A stretch of 64,000 nucleotides of DNA from Polychytrium aggregatum (Eukaryota > Chytridiomycota > Chytridiomycetes > Polychytriales). The translations under genes were made by a program, and so were the position numbers. The stretch lies in contig NW_026516315.1 in assembly GCF_025602895.1 (NCBI RefSeq), forward strand, positions 62,001 through 126,000, read 5' to 3'. Of the stretch, positions 1 to 12,413 are shown in pieces (the stretch's first letter is position 1; each line of letters begins with the position of its first letter). A model generated the notes under the pieces. That model was not told where the DNA came from and searched no databases. It saw only the letters and a list, made by a program, of their open reading frames with translations.

Positions 1-3000
1 CGCTGCTGATATCGGCGAGCTCGCCCTCGTGGACGCTTGGGAAGAGCTCGCTGTGGGGCGTGCCGTCGTCGCTATCGAATAAGAGGCAGTACTCAGCATG
101 CGCCCATAGCGTATAGCGTGTGAACATAAACACCGTTCTATGCGCTTACCGGTATGGCTTGAGCACCTCGCGGTTGATGAGAAGCGACCGCGCAGCAGGC
201 AGATCCGTTTGGTCTGACTTGCGTGAGACCACGCTCTTGCCCTCGTCCTTAGCCTGCAGCGTCTGACTGCCGACAAACTCAAAGAACTGGAAGCTCGGGC
301 CCATCCAGATGGGCCTCTCCGGAACAACCTGGTTGTACGACGAGATCTCGATCTCGGATTTCCATCTAACGAGAGCGGATGTGTGAGGAGACTCTGATGG
401 AGATGAAAGCCACATCCCCAGGTTCGCTCATCAAACATGCGCCGAACATGCATCGGCCGATGCGCGATTAGGGCGATACTTTCACTGTGGCATTGTCCGA
501 TCTCGGCTGCAGTTGCTGCTGTTGCTGGGACAGTCGAGCGACTCACCGCTGAGAGTGCTTCTCTGAGGATTCGTGCTCCCGTTTTGCCTTTGGCGCTTCT
601 AGGGCAAGCGTCCGAACTTCGTCCCATTCGCACTCCCGTTGCAGACACCACTCGACGATTTCGGTTGCGGATATCTGGACTGCGTTGGAGGAAGGCGCGC
701 CATGGTCAAAGGCAGACGATCCCAAGCTACCGGGTGACCGGCTGGAGGTCGACATTCCGTGCAGGGCCGTCGACAGCAGACTGGATGGTGAAAATCGATC
801 CCCAGACGCCGGCTTCGGCGGTGTCACGATCGCCGACGCCCTGTGCTCGATGCTGGCGTCAATAAAGTGCAGCGTCAGATGTCCGTTGGGGTTGAAAACG
901 AGTAGTCGGCGTCGCCACAGATTGGACTTGCCCTGCTCGAATGGGTGTGACGCCGCTCCGTTCGGCTTTGACGCTGCATGTCGCCCGGACTCGGCGCGGA
1001 CTTTGCTTTCGCGCGCAGAGTTGGCGAACACACTTTCTTCGTCCAGTCCGAAGCAGGCAATCAGAAGACTGCGTCCCGTCGTTGATCCGCGGGGTGTCTC
1101 GGCCACAAACGACCGAGATGCGGGCTGCTGTTGCTGGTAGAAACCCTTTTGGGATGCCAAACTGGTCTGGGAAGCCGAGCTGGCGGACCGGCCAAAGCCG
1201 TCGATCGCTGGGTTGGGTGGCAGTGGGGGTAGTGTCTCGAGGGAGGCTTTCTTGTCGAGAGGCGCAGCTTGTCGGATGCGGGCAGCGGGATAGAGCGGTG
1301 TGGTTGTGCGAGCCTGCGTGGCGGGCGGGGAGTATACAGGCAGAGCACCGTCGCTGGGTGATGAGGAGCTACCCTCGGCTTTGCGCTCGGAAGGTTCGAG
1401 GCCGTAGAGATGGGTGGTGCCCTTTGCAGTGCTGACACCGACCCACTTGCCGTCGAGACTGCAGGTGATGTCTTCGACTACAGCATGGGTATATCCGCGC
1501 TCGAGCTTGTAGATGCAGTGCGGCACATGCGGGGACCGATCGGCCTTTGGGCGCCCGGGGAGCTCCCAGATGTAGCAGTTGTTGCCGTGGGTCGACACGG
1601 TGATGAGCCGGGTTTGGGATGGAGTGAACATGACTATGGCGACGGGGTTCTCGTGCGCCTTCCAGCAGGCCACCGCCGGCGGCAGCAACGTCGAGTCATC
1701 CGTGGCTGACTTGCCGAGCAGTCCCAAATCTCGCACTGCAATCTGCACAACAGGAAATAGGAGCGCCAGTCAGCGTATAAAGCAATGAGCGCGTGTCTCG
1801 GCAGCGACGATTTGATTCTAGCGAGCCAAATGCAGTGGTTGAGCCACGCCCTTTGATCGACAACAACACCAACGGTTCTACATGCAGAGCTCGGTGAGGA
1901 GGCCGGAGACTGAGAGCCTGTCGTGCGCTTTGAACTACCAGCGATTGAACAACACAACAACTCACATAGCCCTGTCGATGGTCCGATTTCTTCTCGCTGT
2001 CCCGCGGAGCACCGCTGCTGCTGGCTTCGGTCTCGGATGCATCTAAGCCGCTGTGGGTCGGTCGGGGCTGTGTGCCCGAGAAGTAGCTCGAGAGTGCCTG
2101 ATAGCCATATCCACCGATAACCTTGACACCACCGATCAGCTCCTTGGCAACCTTGCCAGCGGCCTTACCAATCTTCTCAGCGTTGATGGCAACGCTGGAC
2201 TCGACGGCATCATCGTCCGACCCACCTTCCGAGCGGTCGTCGACGATCGCGGTTGTTCTTGGAATTGTCGAGATTGGCCCCTGACACGCGTAGGCGAGGA
2301 AACGAGCGCCGATATCAAAGCTGGGTGTCTCGGTCGCAGGGTTGATAAAAACGTCGTTGATGACGACGAGTGTCGACAAGGAATGGGCGCTCAGAACATG
2401 GATGCTGGTGCTTGTGCCCTGATGAATGGAGCCACGCTGTCAGCGCGGTGCTGAAACCAATGCCGGACGCCAGCATCTCTCCATCCAGACAAACGGCACC
2501 GATATCGGCAGCACAGTCGAGGGTGAGACTCACAATCAGAACATGTCGAGTCGTGGCCTTGACTTCCTTGATTTTCTCACGCTCTCGCTGGCGAAACGTA
2601 AAGATGACTTGGTTTGTTGCAAGCGACATGAAATGCGCCGCGCGTCCTTCGAACCGCGACGAGCCTTTTGCTTCGGCGCTGAGGTGAGATAAAGCACAGG
2701 CCCGCGCGTGTTATCAGAAGTTGCGAGCGGGCATTCAACGGATCCGTGAACTAGCGCAAGACAAAAGTCATGAGCTGCACTTGCAACTTACACAACCGCA
2801 ATCAACGGCCGAGCTGAAGCAAAGCTATCCGAGAGGGTGGTCGACCGCTCGGGCATTGGAAGAGCCTGAGAACCGATGAAGATGGAGTGATCAGGAAGGG
2901 GAGTGATCAGGAAGGGGACTGACCGGACAATCGAGTCGAACGTGCATGTCGGGCACCCTCATTGCGGACATAGAGCGCCCCGGTATCCTCGCGACATCAA

Positions 3001-5262
3001 AGGCGTCGGTTGCTGCCCGAACCACTTACAACAATGTTTTGGATGCTTTCGTAGTAGCCACGGACAGAAAACACCTCGCGAATGTTTTCAAGGTCCCCCA
3101 GGCTCCAAACCTGGATACCGCTGGCGTATCCGAGCAGCAGGCAAAGTCTGTACCGAATGCGGGTGGGTGGCGGTTGATCATCAGCTGATGCGGTATATGA
3201 TGCGCGGCGATTTCGATGCATGGCAATCTTGATCGTCGGGATCATCGAATCACCCGATTGATCAATGCTTTCATCCCGATCCCGCAATCTCCAATATCGA
3301 ACGTATGGAATGACACATACCTGCGGCTGTACCATGCAGGAGAGATCAGTCGCTCAGGGTCAGGCAGCGACAGCTGCGGGAGCGGCAGATTCCAGTCAAC
3401 CCATTCGAACTTGGAAAAGAGGATCGTCTCACCGACGTCGTCGTGACCGGCAGAGTCTCGCGGAGCAGTGCCAGCAACGAATTTGTCGGGCAAGTTCTGA
3501 GCGACGTATGAGCCGATATTGGATATGTAGGATGTGAAGCTTGCGAGGGAAGTGGTCGGGGACCTGTAACGCCAGTACTTGGTCAGGCGCCGAGCATATC
3601 AGCACGCAGCACCCCCGAATAGCTGCCAGGTGAATCCCTGCGTAAGAGAGCCGATTCAGCGACGAATGGGCCCTGCGCCGTACCTAAGCTTCTTGGGCTC
3701 GGCTCGCATACCGGCACCGGCGCGAGGAAGGGTTGCAAAGATGCCGACCCCGAACTCGTTATCGTCGACTGCCGAGCTCTTGGCCCCGAGACTCTCCTCG
3801 TCTCCGTCTCTTGACTCTGCGTCGGTTGTTTCGCCACGAACACTGGTCCCGCAGGATGCAAGGCCAGTCGGGGCATACTTGCTGCCATAGAGCCTGGGGG
3901 CATCAAAGCGGACAACAGCCCCACGCTGTCAATAACAGCGGCAAGCGATAGCCAAGGCCGATACGAGAGCTCCATTCAGCGACACACACCAAAGATGGTC
4001 GCCATAGACATGGACGATCCGTGCAAACTTTTTCTTCTTCCCGGAACTGATTTCGCTCTTCGAGGCCAGGGTGATGCCAACACCATACGCGACCCTGGCG
4101 GTGGTATGCAATCAAGCCAGGTTATTATGATAACGAGGAATTCAGAGTCGCGGCTTGCCCAACGACGAACCGAGAGGACAACGATGGATGCGATGAATGT
4201 GATGGATATGGTGGATGTGATGGATGCGATGGATGTGGTGGTTGTGGTGGCAGCCATGCGGCATTTACCTCTTGCCATCTCGGGAGACCGTCAGGACAAC
4301 GGGCTCGCCCGGCTGGTAGTTGAGATCTCTTTCCGGCAGGCCGTGAACTTCATCGATACCGAGTTGCTCTTCAGAAGTGGTGGGGCCAGAGTTGTTGGTG
4401 AAACAGCATGTCAGTCTTGACTCGTGCGAATCATGTCTGGACGGATCACAGGCCATTCGTGCTGACGGCCCGCGATGCCGAGTTCAGCACTCACCTTGCG
4501 ATTTGCTGTCGCGAATGTCGGTGGTTTCGATCTGCAGCTGGCAGAGATGAGGAACCTTCCACAAGGCATACACTGGTGTTGCGGAGGAGATACGGCACGG
4601 GCATCAGTGTCGGATATGGTTCGACGGCGGCATGTTCTTGGAAGGGTCGAGTTCTCCGCCCTCGGCCCTCTCGCTTTCAGTCCCATCGGATCGGGTGGCC
4701 CAGTCGGTTCGACATCGTTCCGCCGCTCCGGCACATCCGTTGGCACATGCGCCGTCGTGGCTGGCACGCTCTGGTCAAGCGATTTGGCCCTGGGCTGGAC
4801 GGTCGAGCCAAATGAGCATTGCTCATTCAAGCAACCCTTCTCGTCCTTGTTCGATCGCCAGTATGATGCGAGTGCCTGAAGTACTTTGGAGAAAGCCGTG
4901 ATGGCTCGCCGGATGCGAATTGCTGCAGAATGCACATTGCACAGGCAATCATTTGCGGCACCTCCTGATCTGTTGCGTGGCTTACCGGTCGGGATAATGC
5001 CCTCGTGGCCGTCCCTGTAAAACATAGGCTCTCCATCCACGAGAACGACGGTGCCCGTCTGTCCAGTGGCGGTGATGATGTCGACCGAGGTCTCGTTGAG
5101 CGGTTGGCCCGACTTTTGCGAGCTCGGCAGGAGGGCATTGAGTGAGCGGCCGTCATCAAAGGCGAGCGAGGGAAACCGGCTGGTCAGCTCGGTCTTGAGC
5201 TTCTTCCGACTGCCGCTGCGGAGGCGGGCTTCGGCCTTGATGGTGAATGCCGAGCTGAACAT
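1..5262 (-). CDS. MCT-1/eIF2D-N (pre-PUA + PUA) fused to BCAS3 WD40/BCAS3-domain protein, 3' partial
   Basis: Exons (minus strand): 5262-4986, 4572-4495, 4368-4269, 4094-3990, 3893-3684, 3563-3321, 3147-3030, 2865-2792, 2678-2534, 2418-1966, 1742-547, 365-150, then one or more exons towards base 1. Every junction has GT-AG signals and matching phase, giving at least 1071 codons. Residues 1 to about 187 match eIF2D/MCT-1 N-termini: RSGSRKKLKTEL, PTVYALWKVPHL, PGEPVVLTVSRDGK and HVYGDHLW, a family that places tRNA or recycles subunits on 40S ribosomes. After a linker of about 70 residues comes BCAS3: LLGYASGIQVWSLG, REVFSVRG, RPLIAVV, GARFLAYA, WKAHENPVAIVMF, and the BCAS3 domain PIWMGPSFQFF. 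Animal BCAS3 acts at the phagophore with PHAF1. The domains are seen; the fusion is inferred from splicing phase. An alternative is two adjacent genes, with BCAS3 starting near 3712. The eIF2D winged-helix and SUI1 half is absent. Confidence 0.82.
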
Positions 5263-5983
5263 GGCGGACGGCCTCGGCGGAGGAAGGCGTGTGGGAAATG
5301 ATCTGGCGAGAGTGTCGACAGAGACGCCGAGGATGTGAAGTGAAGTGAGGTGTGTGCGGGCAGATAGGATACGGCAGGACTGGACCGGATACGACAGGGA
5401 ATGGACGAAAAGGCGGGTCGGCAGGACGCCAGGCGCGGGGATGAACAGATCACGGATAACTATTGGCTCGACAGCGAATCAAAGGGCGTAGGGATCTGGC
5501 GAGCGAGATCAGGACGGACGCAGCAACGGGATGCGACAATGGGATGCAGAGGTGGGCTGGGTCGAGGGCAAGCGGGTTGATGGACGGCCAGACCGAGTCC
5601 GACAAACGCGGATTTGGACGGCCGGACACATGGAGCAGCCCCGCGCTGGCCTTGCCGAGCCGCAACCTGCTGCGATCGCATGATGCAAGCCGAGCCGAGC
5701 CGAGCCGAGTCGAGCAGGCACAGGGCACTGCGGGGCATGCATCCCGCTGCTATCGGTCCAAGCCAAGCCAAGCCAAGCAGCCAGGTCGGGCAAATGGCAC
5801 GCCGGGGGGGACAGATGACTTTCAATGAGAACGCATGGTCGAGCATGCGGCAAATAGCAAACACATCCAGGTCTATTCATATATGCTGCTTTGGCTGGTG
5901 CCGCCGTCGAAACATTAGCGAAGAGCGGGTCCGAGAAGCCCGCCGCCGCCGCTCCCGCAGAGTGCCTCATGATGGCATCGTGC
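5263..5983. other. Intergenic, no gene seen
   Basis: This spacer lies upstream of the MCT-1/BCAS3 gene and downstream of the Lys-rich membrane protein gene. I see only short overlapping open frames. A short repetitive run of agcc/gagcc units near 5693-5780 is the only visible structure. Confidence 0.5.
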
Positions 5984-7256
5984 TCAGTCCCACAGCGAGT
6001 CCTTGGCCGACGCCCACTCGTTGGCCGGGGTCTTGCTGGACGACGCCGGGGTGCTGCTTCCGTAATTGCGCTGGAACTGCCGCTCCCGCTGCTGCTTCTT
6101 GTCGCTATCGCGGAGCTTCTGCAGGGCAAGTCGCTCCTGCTCGCGACGATGCTCAGCGAGCCGGTCGTCCTGGACCTGGCCGAGGGCATCCTTCTGCAGC
6201 TTGACCCGCTCGGCCTTGCGCTTATTCTCGCGCTGCTTCTTGGTAAGGGCTTCGTCCTGGACAGGGGCTGCTCGTGCGGCGGGCCTTTGGGGAGCCGATG
6301 AGGTCGAAGGGTTGATTCTCAGGGTGTTGGGTTTCCCTTCACACCACAGCGACGTCAGAACAAAGATGACCCCGTCAGTACTCTGCCAGCGCATCCAGGT
6401 CATGGACAGGCTGCCCTCTCGGCTGGTTGCTCAAAGCGATGCAGGCCATTTGCCAGAGAACAAAAGCATACTTACTCGGCTGCACGTCGACGATCTGCCA
6501 TCCATCCTCGGCCTCGAGCGGCATCACGGGTGTTTCGGGCTGCACACGCAGGACCCGGGCGACCTTGACATCGTCCTGGTCGGGATTGCGATCCTCATCG
6601 CCATAGTCGATCCGGCTCTGCTGGAGGGCAATCTCGGCAGCGGTGAGCGAGCTGGGCTTGGATTGAGGCTGGCTCGCAGAAGCGAGTGGGGCGGCATCCA
6701 GATGGGTCGCAGGAGCAGCCGCAGAGGCTGCAAGCGGAGGAAAGTCCTGGCTCGTGAAGCTGCCGATCTGGGCCGTATGCTTTTGACGGTTAGCTTGGCG
6801 GGACTTGGCCTGCTTCTTGACAGGGGCGCTGGTTTGCTGCGTCGAGCTCACGGCAGCAACAGTATCTGTGTCAGTCGATTGATCGGCAGCGATTGCCGGC
6901 TCATTGTTGGGCTTGGACTTGGCCTTGGATTCTGCGGAGGCTTTAGAGTGCTTTGGGGCTGATTTGGAAGAGGTTTTGGACTGCTTTTCGGCGGTCGGGA
7001 CTGGGGCCGGGGTCGCTGGATCGGTTGGCCTCTGCTCCTCATCGTCCAGGGACTGCGAGGGGTCGTCACTCTTGGAGGCCTCGGCGTGCTTCTTCTTCTT
7101 CAGCCGTTTCTTGGCCGACTTGGAGAGGCCCGCAGGCTCGCCGCCGGGAATCGAGTCCGCTCTGGCCAAAGTGGCCGCGGCCGATGCAGGCGAGCCAGTG
7201 TACATCCAAAAGAGGGCCCCGACCGACACCACAAAGAGAGCAACGTAGATGTTCAT
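5984..7256 (-). CDS. Membrane-anchored Lys-rich protein with basic coiled coil, function unknown
   Basis: Two exons, 7256-6476 and 6336-5984, joined by a GTAAGT donor and a GAAG acceptor in matching phase, give about 375 residues. The first 22 residues (MNIYVALFVVSVGALFWMYTG) form one hydrophobic segment without a clear cleavage site, so a signal anchor is likely. Next come a KKRLKKKK patch, a long Ser/Ala/Lys/Pro-rich region that looks disordered, the motif DGWQIVDV near the splice junction, a charged helix opening KKQRENKRKAERVKLQK, and the C-terminus SLWD. From memory, uncharacterised fungal proteins share the DGW, KKQRxN and terminal WD features, but I cannot name a family. The start is the first Met before the hydrophobic segment. 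Function is not inferred. Confidence 0.7.
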
Positions 7257-7875
7257 GACTGGGCCAGGATATGCAGGCGGGAGATGGGGGAGAGGTGGAC
7301 AAGGCGACTCTGAAGAGACCAAGCCAGGCAGCGGAGCCGATCGGGCCGTCAATGGCCGTGCGGATGCAGCAGGAGATGGGGCGATGAGCCGGAGAAACCG
7401 AATTTGCAGGCGACGTGGAAAGCGCTGGGTGATTGGCCGAACGAGCTTGCCACGGCCTGGCGCGTGTTCAGCCTGGACCAGCGCAGATCGATGCGCTCGA
7501 CCAGGAGAGCAGCCAGCACCGCATGTTTCCGGTTCGCAGCGGCGCAGACAAATCGCACTGTGCCGACCCATTTGGATGCACGCGAGTGTATATTCAAGAT
7601 CCAGAAAAAAAAGGTGGCCACTGGCCCCCAAAGAACGGTGGGGTGTTCCGTTCCGATTTTGTGAATGCTGCAATACAGGTTGGAGCCGTCCTTGATGAAC
7701 ACGCCCATGGCAACGAAAGGCAATAGCAGTACGAAAGAAAGGTGAAGGACAAAAACAACCAAGAGAAACGACAGAGTGGATCGAGGGGGGGGGAGGGAGA
7801 GTACCCTACTCGACGGGCGAGCTTCCATGCCGACGAGCCATTATGAGACGAGCAAATCATCCACTCCTGGCACGT
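7257..7875. other. Intergenic between Lys-rich protein gene and MET5 3' end
   Basis: It holds the promoter side of the Lys-rich gene and the MET5 3' flank, both on the minus strand. A minus-strand open frame at 7349-7828 (159 codons) has two hydrophobic stretches but no family resemblance and no splice support. I do not call it a gene. Confidence 0.45.
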
Positions 7876-10800
7876 TTAGTCGTGGAAGTCCATGCCATTG
7901 CGTGTGGCCTTGACAATGCCAGCGCGGATGACAAAGTCGCCAAAGTGCTCGCCAGTGCGACGCTCGAGCGCATAGCGCTTGACGATCGGCCGCAGCTCGC
8001 GAAGGATCTCTTCTTCGTTGAGCGACTCCTTGTAGATCTTGCTGAGGCGCTCGCCGGCAAAACCGCCACCGAGGTACATGTTGTACACGCCGGGAGCTGC
8101 GAAGAAGGGAGACAGAGTGGGAGGGGTAAAAGGCGCAAAAACATTTAGAATCGATCATACCGTTGTGAGCATCCCCACCACCAGCATCGTCAGCATCCCC
8201 ACCACCAGCATCGTCAGCATCCCCACCACCACGATCGCGAGTATTGTCGCCTGCGCTCCCCCAGACACATACCTTTGCCAATAAAGCCGAGCTCGGCAAT
8301 GGCGGGGCGAGCACAGCCGTTCGGGCATCCAGTCATGCGCACGGTGATGGCATCGTCGCGCAGGCCGTTCTCCTCCAGGATCTTCTCGATCTTGGTGACG
8401 AGCTCGGGCAGGTAGCGCTCCGACTCGGCCATGGCCAGACCGCAGGTGGGCAGGGCCACACACGCCATCGAGTTCATCATCATGCCGCTGAGGTTGCCGT
8501 TCTCGATCTTGTAGTCCTTCAGCAGAGCCGCAATCAGGGCCTTGTCGGACTCGGGGATGTTGGCGATGACCAAGTGCTGGTTGGGGGTCAGGCGGAAGTC
8601 GCCGCGGTGGATCTTGGCAATCTCGCGCAGCGCCGTGCGCATGCGGAGGTCGGGCGTATCCTTGACACGGCCGTTCTCGACGTACAGGGTGTAGTTCCAG
8701 CGGCCGTTGGCGTTGCGTGTCCAGCCGTAGACATCGCCGTTGGAGGTGAAGGTGTAGGGCTTGGGTGCCTGCAGCTTGTAGCCGACACGCTCCTCGATCT
8801 GCGAGCGGAACCAGTCCAGGCCGCGATCGTCGATGGTGTACTTGAGACGAGCGTGCTTACGGTTGGTGCGGTCGCCGTGGTCGCGCTGCACCGTCAGGAC
8901 CTTCTCGCCAATATCGAGGGCCTCGCTCAGCGGGGCAAAGCACAGGGGGCGAGCCAGGTTGGGGTAGGTCTTCTTGTTGCCGTGGGTCATGCCCATGCCG
9001 CCACCGACGGTGATGTTGAAGCCAATGAGCTTGTCGTTCTCGATGATGGCGATGAAGCCCAGGTCGTGGGCCAGCACATCGACGTCGTTCGAGGGGGGCA
9101 CGGCAATGGCAATCTTGAACTTGCGGGGCAGGTAGGTCTTGCCGTAGATGGGCTCGGCGTCCTCGCTGGTGGCGACGAGCTTTTTGTCGAGCCAGATCTC
9201 GTGGTAGGCGCTGGTGTTGGGGGTGAAGTAGGCGCTCAGGGTCTTGGAGAACTCGTAGACGTCGTGGTGGACCTGCGACTGCAGCGGGTTGGGGTTGCAC
9301 ATGACGTTGCGGTTGACGTCACCGCAGGCGGCGATGGTGTCCATGAGGGCGTGGTTGATGTCCTGGATGGTCTGCTTGAGGTTCTTCTTGATCACGCCGT
9401 GGAACTGGAAGGCCTGGCGGGTGGTGATCTTGATGGTGTCGTTGGCGTGGGTGCCGGCGATGGTGTCCATGGCAAGCCATTGCGCCGGGGTGGCCACGCC
9501 ACCGGGCACACGCACACGGATCATGAATGAGAAGGCCTTCTCGAGACCCTGGCGGGCACGCTCATCGCGCAGATCGCGGTCGTCCTGCTGGTAGATGCCG
9601 TGGAACTTTGTCAGCAGGGTGTCGGGCTCGGAGAGGGCGCCGGTCGAGGTGTCGACGAGGCCCTCGGCAATGGTGCCGCGGAGGTAGTTGCTGGCCTCCT
9701 TGAAGTCATCGGCCGAGGGGGCGGCGCTGGCCGAGACCTCGATGTTGTCGACGCCAAGCGACTTCCACAGCTCGGCAACCCACTGGTTGTAGCCAGTAAA
9801 GTAGCCGTCGGGGTCCTGGTCGTCGCCAAGGCCGACAGGGGTCAGCGGCTGGCCGCCGAGACCAAGCAGCTTGGCGTACAGGTCCTTGCCGGCCTTGGCA
9901 AAGTAGTGGGCGTCCTCGGGCAGAGGCCAGTAGTGGCGATCGCCCATCGAGAAGACAGAGAAGTTGACGGCACCGATGTTGGCCTCGTCGGGGGTGGCGG
10001 CGGCGATGCTCTTCCAGAGCTCCTTGGCGTTGCTGGGGAACTCGCCCTGGCCGGCGGTGGAGACGACAAAGACAATGTTCTCCTCCTTCTGCAGATCGTC
10101 GACAGCAAGGGCATCCATGACCGCGACGCGGGAGCGCAGGCCGCGCTGCTTGGCCTCGGACGAGAGCTTCTTGGCCAGTTTCTCGGCGTTTCCGCCGTCC
10201 GAGCCGTACAGGACCAGAACGGGCTTGGAGTTGAGCGAGCCCAGCATCAGCTTGTACGACTCCTGGATCTTGGCCTCCATGACGCCGCGGAGCTCGCGCT
10301 CGACGGTGGCGGCAAACTCGGGGGCGATCTGGGGCTCGCTGTCGAGGACGAGGGCGAGATGGTTCTCGCGCTCCAGGAAGCTGTGCAGCTCGGCCTTGAC
10401 CTTGGCCGAGTCGAGGGCAAAGGGCTCCTTGAGGGCTGGGTTCCAGCGGTAGAGGGGCCAGTAGCCGCTGTCGATGGCAAGCTTGCTCTCCTTCAGGATG
10501 GCGAGCGGCTTGCTGATGGTCGAGCGCTGGTAGTTGGGCACGGTGATGCGCGGAGCATACGCCAGGACGACCGAGGGGCCGGGGTAAGCCTCAGCCTCGG
10601 CGAGGGCGCGCAGAACCTGGGCATACGAGGCGTAGACCGAGACCGAGGCAACGTAGACGCCGCCGTAGGTCATGGCATAGAGACCAATGTCCTTCTTGCG
10701 GCGATCCTGGTTCTCCTGGGCCTTTTCCGAGTAGGGCTGGGTGTCCAGCAGGATCATGTTGACGTTCTCCTTGGAGCTAATGACGTGGTGGACACCGCTG

Positions 10801-12413
10801 CTGCCAATGTCGTACCACAGCAGATCGCCGCCGACGATCCAGCGAGCGGGCTTGGCAAACTGGTCCTTCTGGGCGAGGACCTCCTTGGCGACGGGGTTGG
10901 TCTCGGCAGCGAGCAGGGCGATGGCGGCGTCGGCGTGCTCCTTGGCCCGGTCGGCATTGTCGCGACTCTGGAGCCAGTTCTTGAGGGCATCGGCGAGCTT
11001 GGAGCTGATGGCGCCAGCCTTGCCATTGGCCAGGGACGAGACCTGGTCGACAAAGCGGGAGCGTTGCTGGATTTGGGCAATGTGCAGACCAAGGCCGTAC
11101 TCGGCGCTGGCGGTGGGCGACTGGGTAGGCGCCGCCGAGTTCTGCTCGGAGACGTTGGCGATGCTGAGACGGTCGCCAAAGAGCTGGTGCAGCATCTTGA
11201 GATAGGGCTGCTCGACATCGAGATCGAGCTCGGCAGAGAGCGCCACCGAATCCAGAGGAGGAACACCGCGGACGACGGCACCTTCGACAGCAATGACGCC
11301 GTGCTCGTCCTTCTGGAGTTCGCGGAGGATATAGTCGATGTTGGAGCCCTGGAGCTGCTTGGACTCACCCAGGTGGACGCGGGCCTCGCGGATCGCAGGG
11401 GGCTCGGCGGTCCAGGAGTCGCTCTGGAAGGCCGAGGCGACATCGAGGAAGAGAGGGCCCCAGTTGGTGGCGAGGTGCTGGGCAAGCTCGACGACGGCGA
11501 TGCGCTTGGTGGTCTTGGGCAGCGCCGCGATAAAATGGGCGTCAGACCAGGGGCGATAGACACGGACGCGAACAACACCGACCTTGTGGCCGGACTGGGC
11601 CAGATGGTGGATGTGATCCTCGACGGACGAAGGTGCGGAGCCGATCAGGACGATGACCGAGGTGGCGTTGGAGGCGCCCGAGTACTCAAAGAGGCTGTAT
11701 TTGCGGCCGGACAGGGCAGTTCGGAGCTCGGTAAAGACGCTGTCGATGGAGGCGATGGCGTCGGCGTAATCGATGTTGGCCAGGGGGGCAGCATAGAGCT
11801 TGGGCTCGGCAGCGGGCTCAGAGTGCTGCTTGTAGGCATTGACGTGCTGCAGCTGGGTGGTAGAGAGGTGCTTGAGATCGGAGAACTGCACCGAGTGGAT
11901 ATCGGTGGTGGTGTTGAGGCCATTGAAGACGTGGATGGCGGGAATCTGGGTGCGGAGGGCGGCAATGTGGGAGGCCAGGGCAATATCCTGGGCCTCCTGC
12001 ACCGAGTTCGAGGCCAGGATGGAGACGCCGGTCTGGCGAACGGCCATGACATCGGAGGAGTCGCCGTACCGGTTCAGCAGGGCCGTGTGAACGACGGCGG
12101 GTGATCGGTCGGCCAAGAGCTTTGACAGTGTCGGGATGGCGCTGATGAGTTCGGAGGAAGGAGTGTACGCCGAGATGAGCTGGCGCTGGGCAGTGGCCGC
12201 GGCCACGGTCGAGTAGAGATCGGCCTTGGGGTTGTAGACGGTCTTGGAGGTGCCGGGGTGGCCAAAGGCGTTCTTGGCCTTGGACTCGGCCCACTGTGGG
12301 ATCAGATCGCCGGCGACGGCCTGGTTGCCGACAAAGATGTTGACATCGGCGAGATCGTAGCCGATGTACGAGATGGCGGTTTTGGCGTCGAACGACTGCT
12401 TGGAGGAGGCCAT
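7876..12413 (-). CDS. MET5: Sulfite reductase [NADPH] hemoprotein beta subunit
   Basis: Reduces sulfite to sulfide with six electrons from NADPH, supplied through the flavoprotein alpha subunit (MET10 type), in cytosolic sulfate assimilation. Two exons, 12413-8273 and 8096-7876, give about 1453 residues, close to yeast Met5 (1442). The order is fungal: an N-terminal pyruvate-ferredoxin-oxidoreductase-like region, a flavodoxin-like domain from about residue 730 ([15 protein letters not shown]), then the repeated siroheme-binding sulfite reductase core. The [4Fe-4S]/siroheme cysteines are CVALPTC (about 1318) and GCPNGCARP (about 1364). The second exon completes the C-terminus ([13 protein letters not shown]). 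The 176-nt intron carries a 24-bp minisatellite. It is divergent from MET16. Codon use is strongly GC-ending, as expected of a well-expressed gene. Confidence 0.97.
8168..8235. repeat. 24-bp minisatellite in the MET5 intron
   Basis: The unit agcatccccaccaccagcat plus cgtc repeats about 2.7 times inside the single MET5 intron (8097-8272). It lies outside the coding sequence, so copy-number change would alter only intron length. Confidence 0.85.

Noticed and set aside
3583-3975. Minus frame with MPPGSMAASMPRL as a BCAS3 start
   Set aside because: Its frame cannot join the next BCAS3 exon in phase, whereas the alternative frame from the CCCCCAG acceptor at 3894 joins both neighbours.
9600-12104. 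834-codon plus-strand open frame
   Set aside because: Exact antisense of the MET5 coding sequence; Val/Gly/Leu-rich composition typical of the complement of a strongly GC3-biased gene. The plus frame 8244-9530 is the same kind of shadow.
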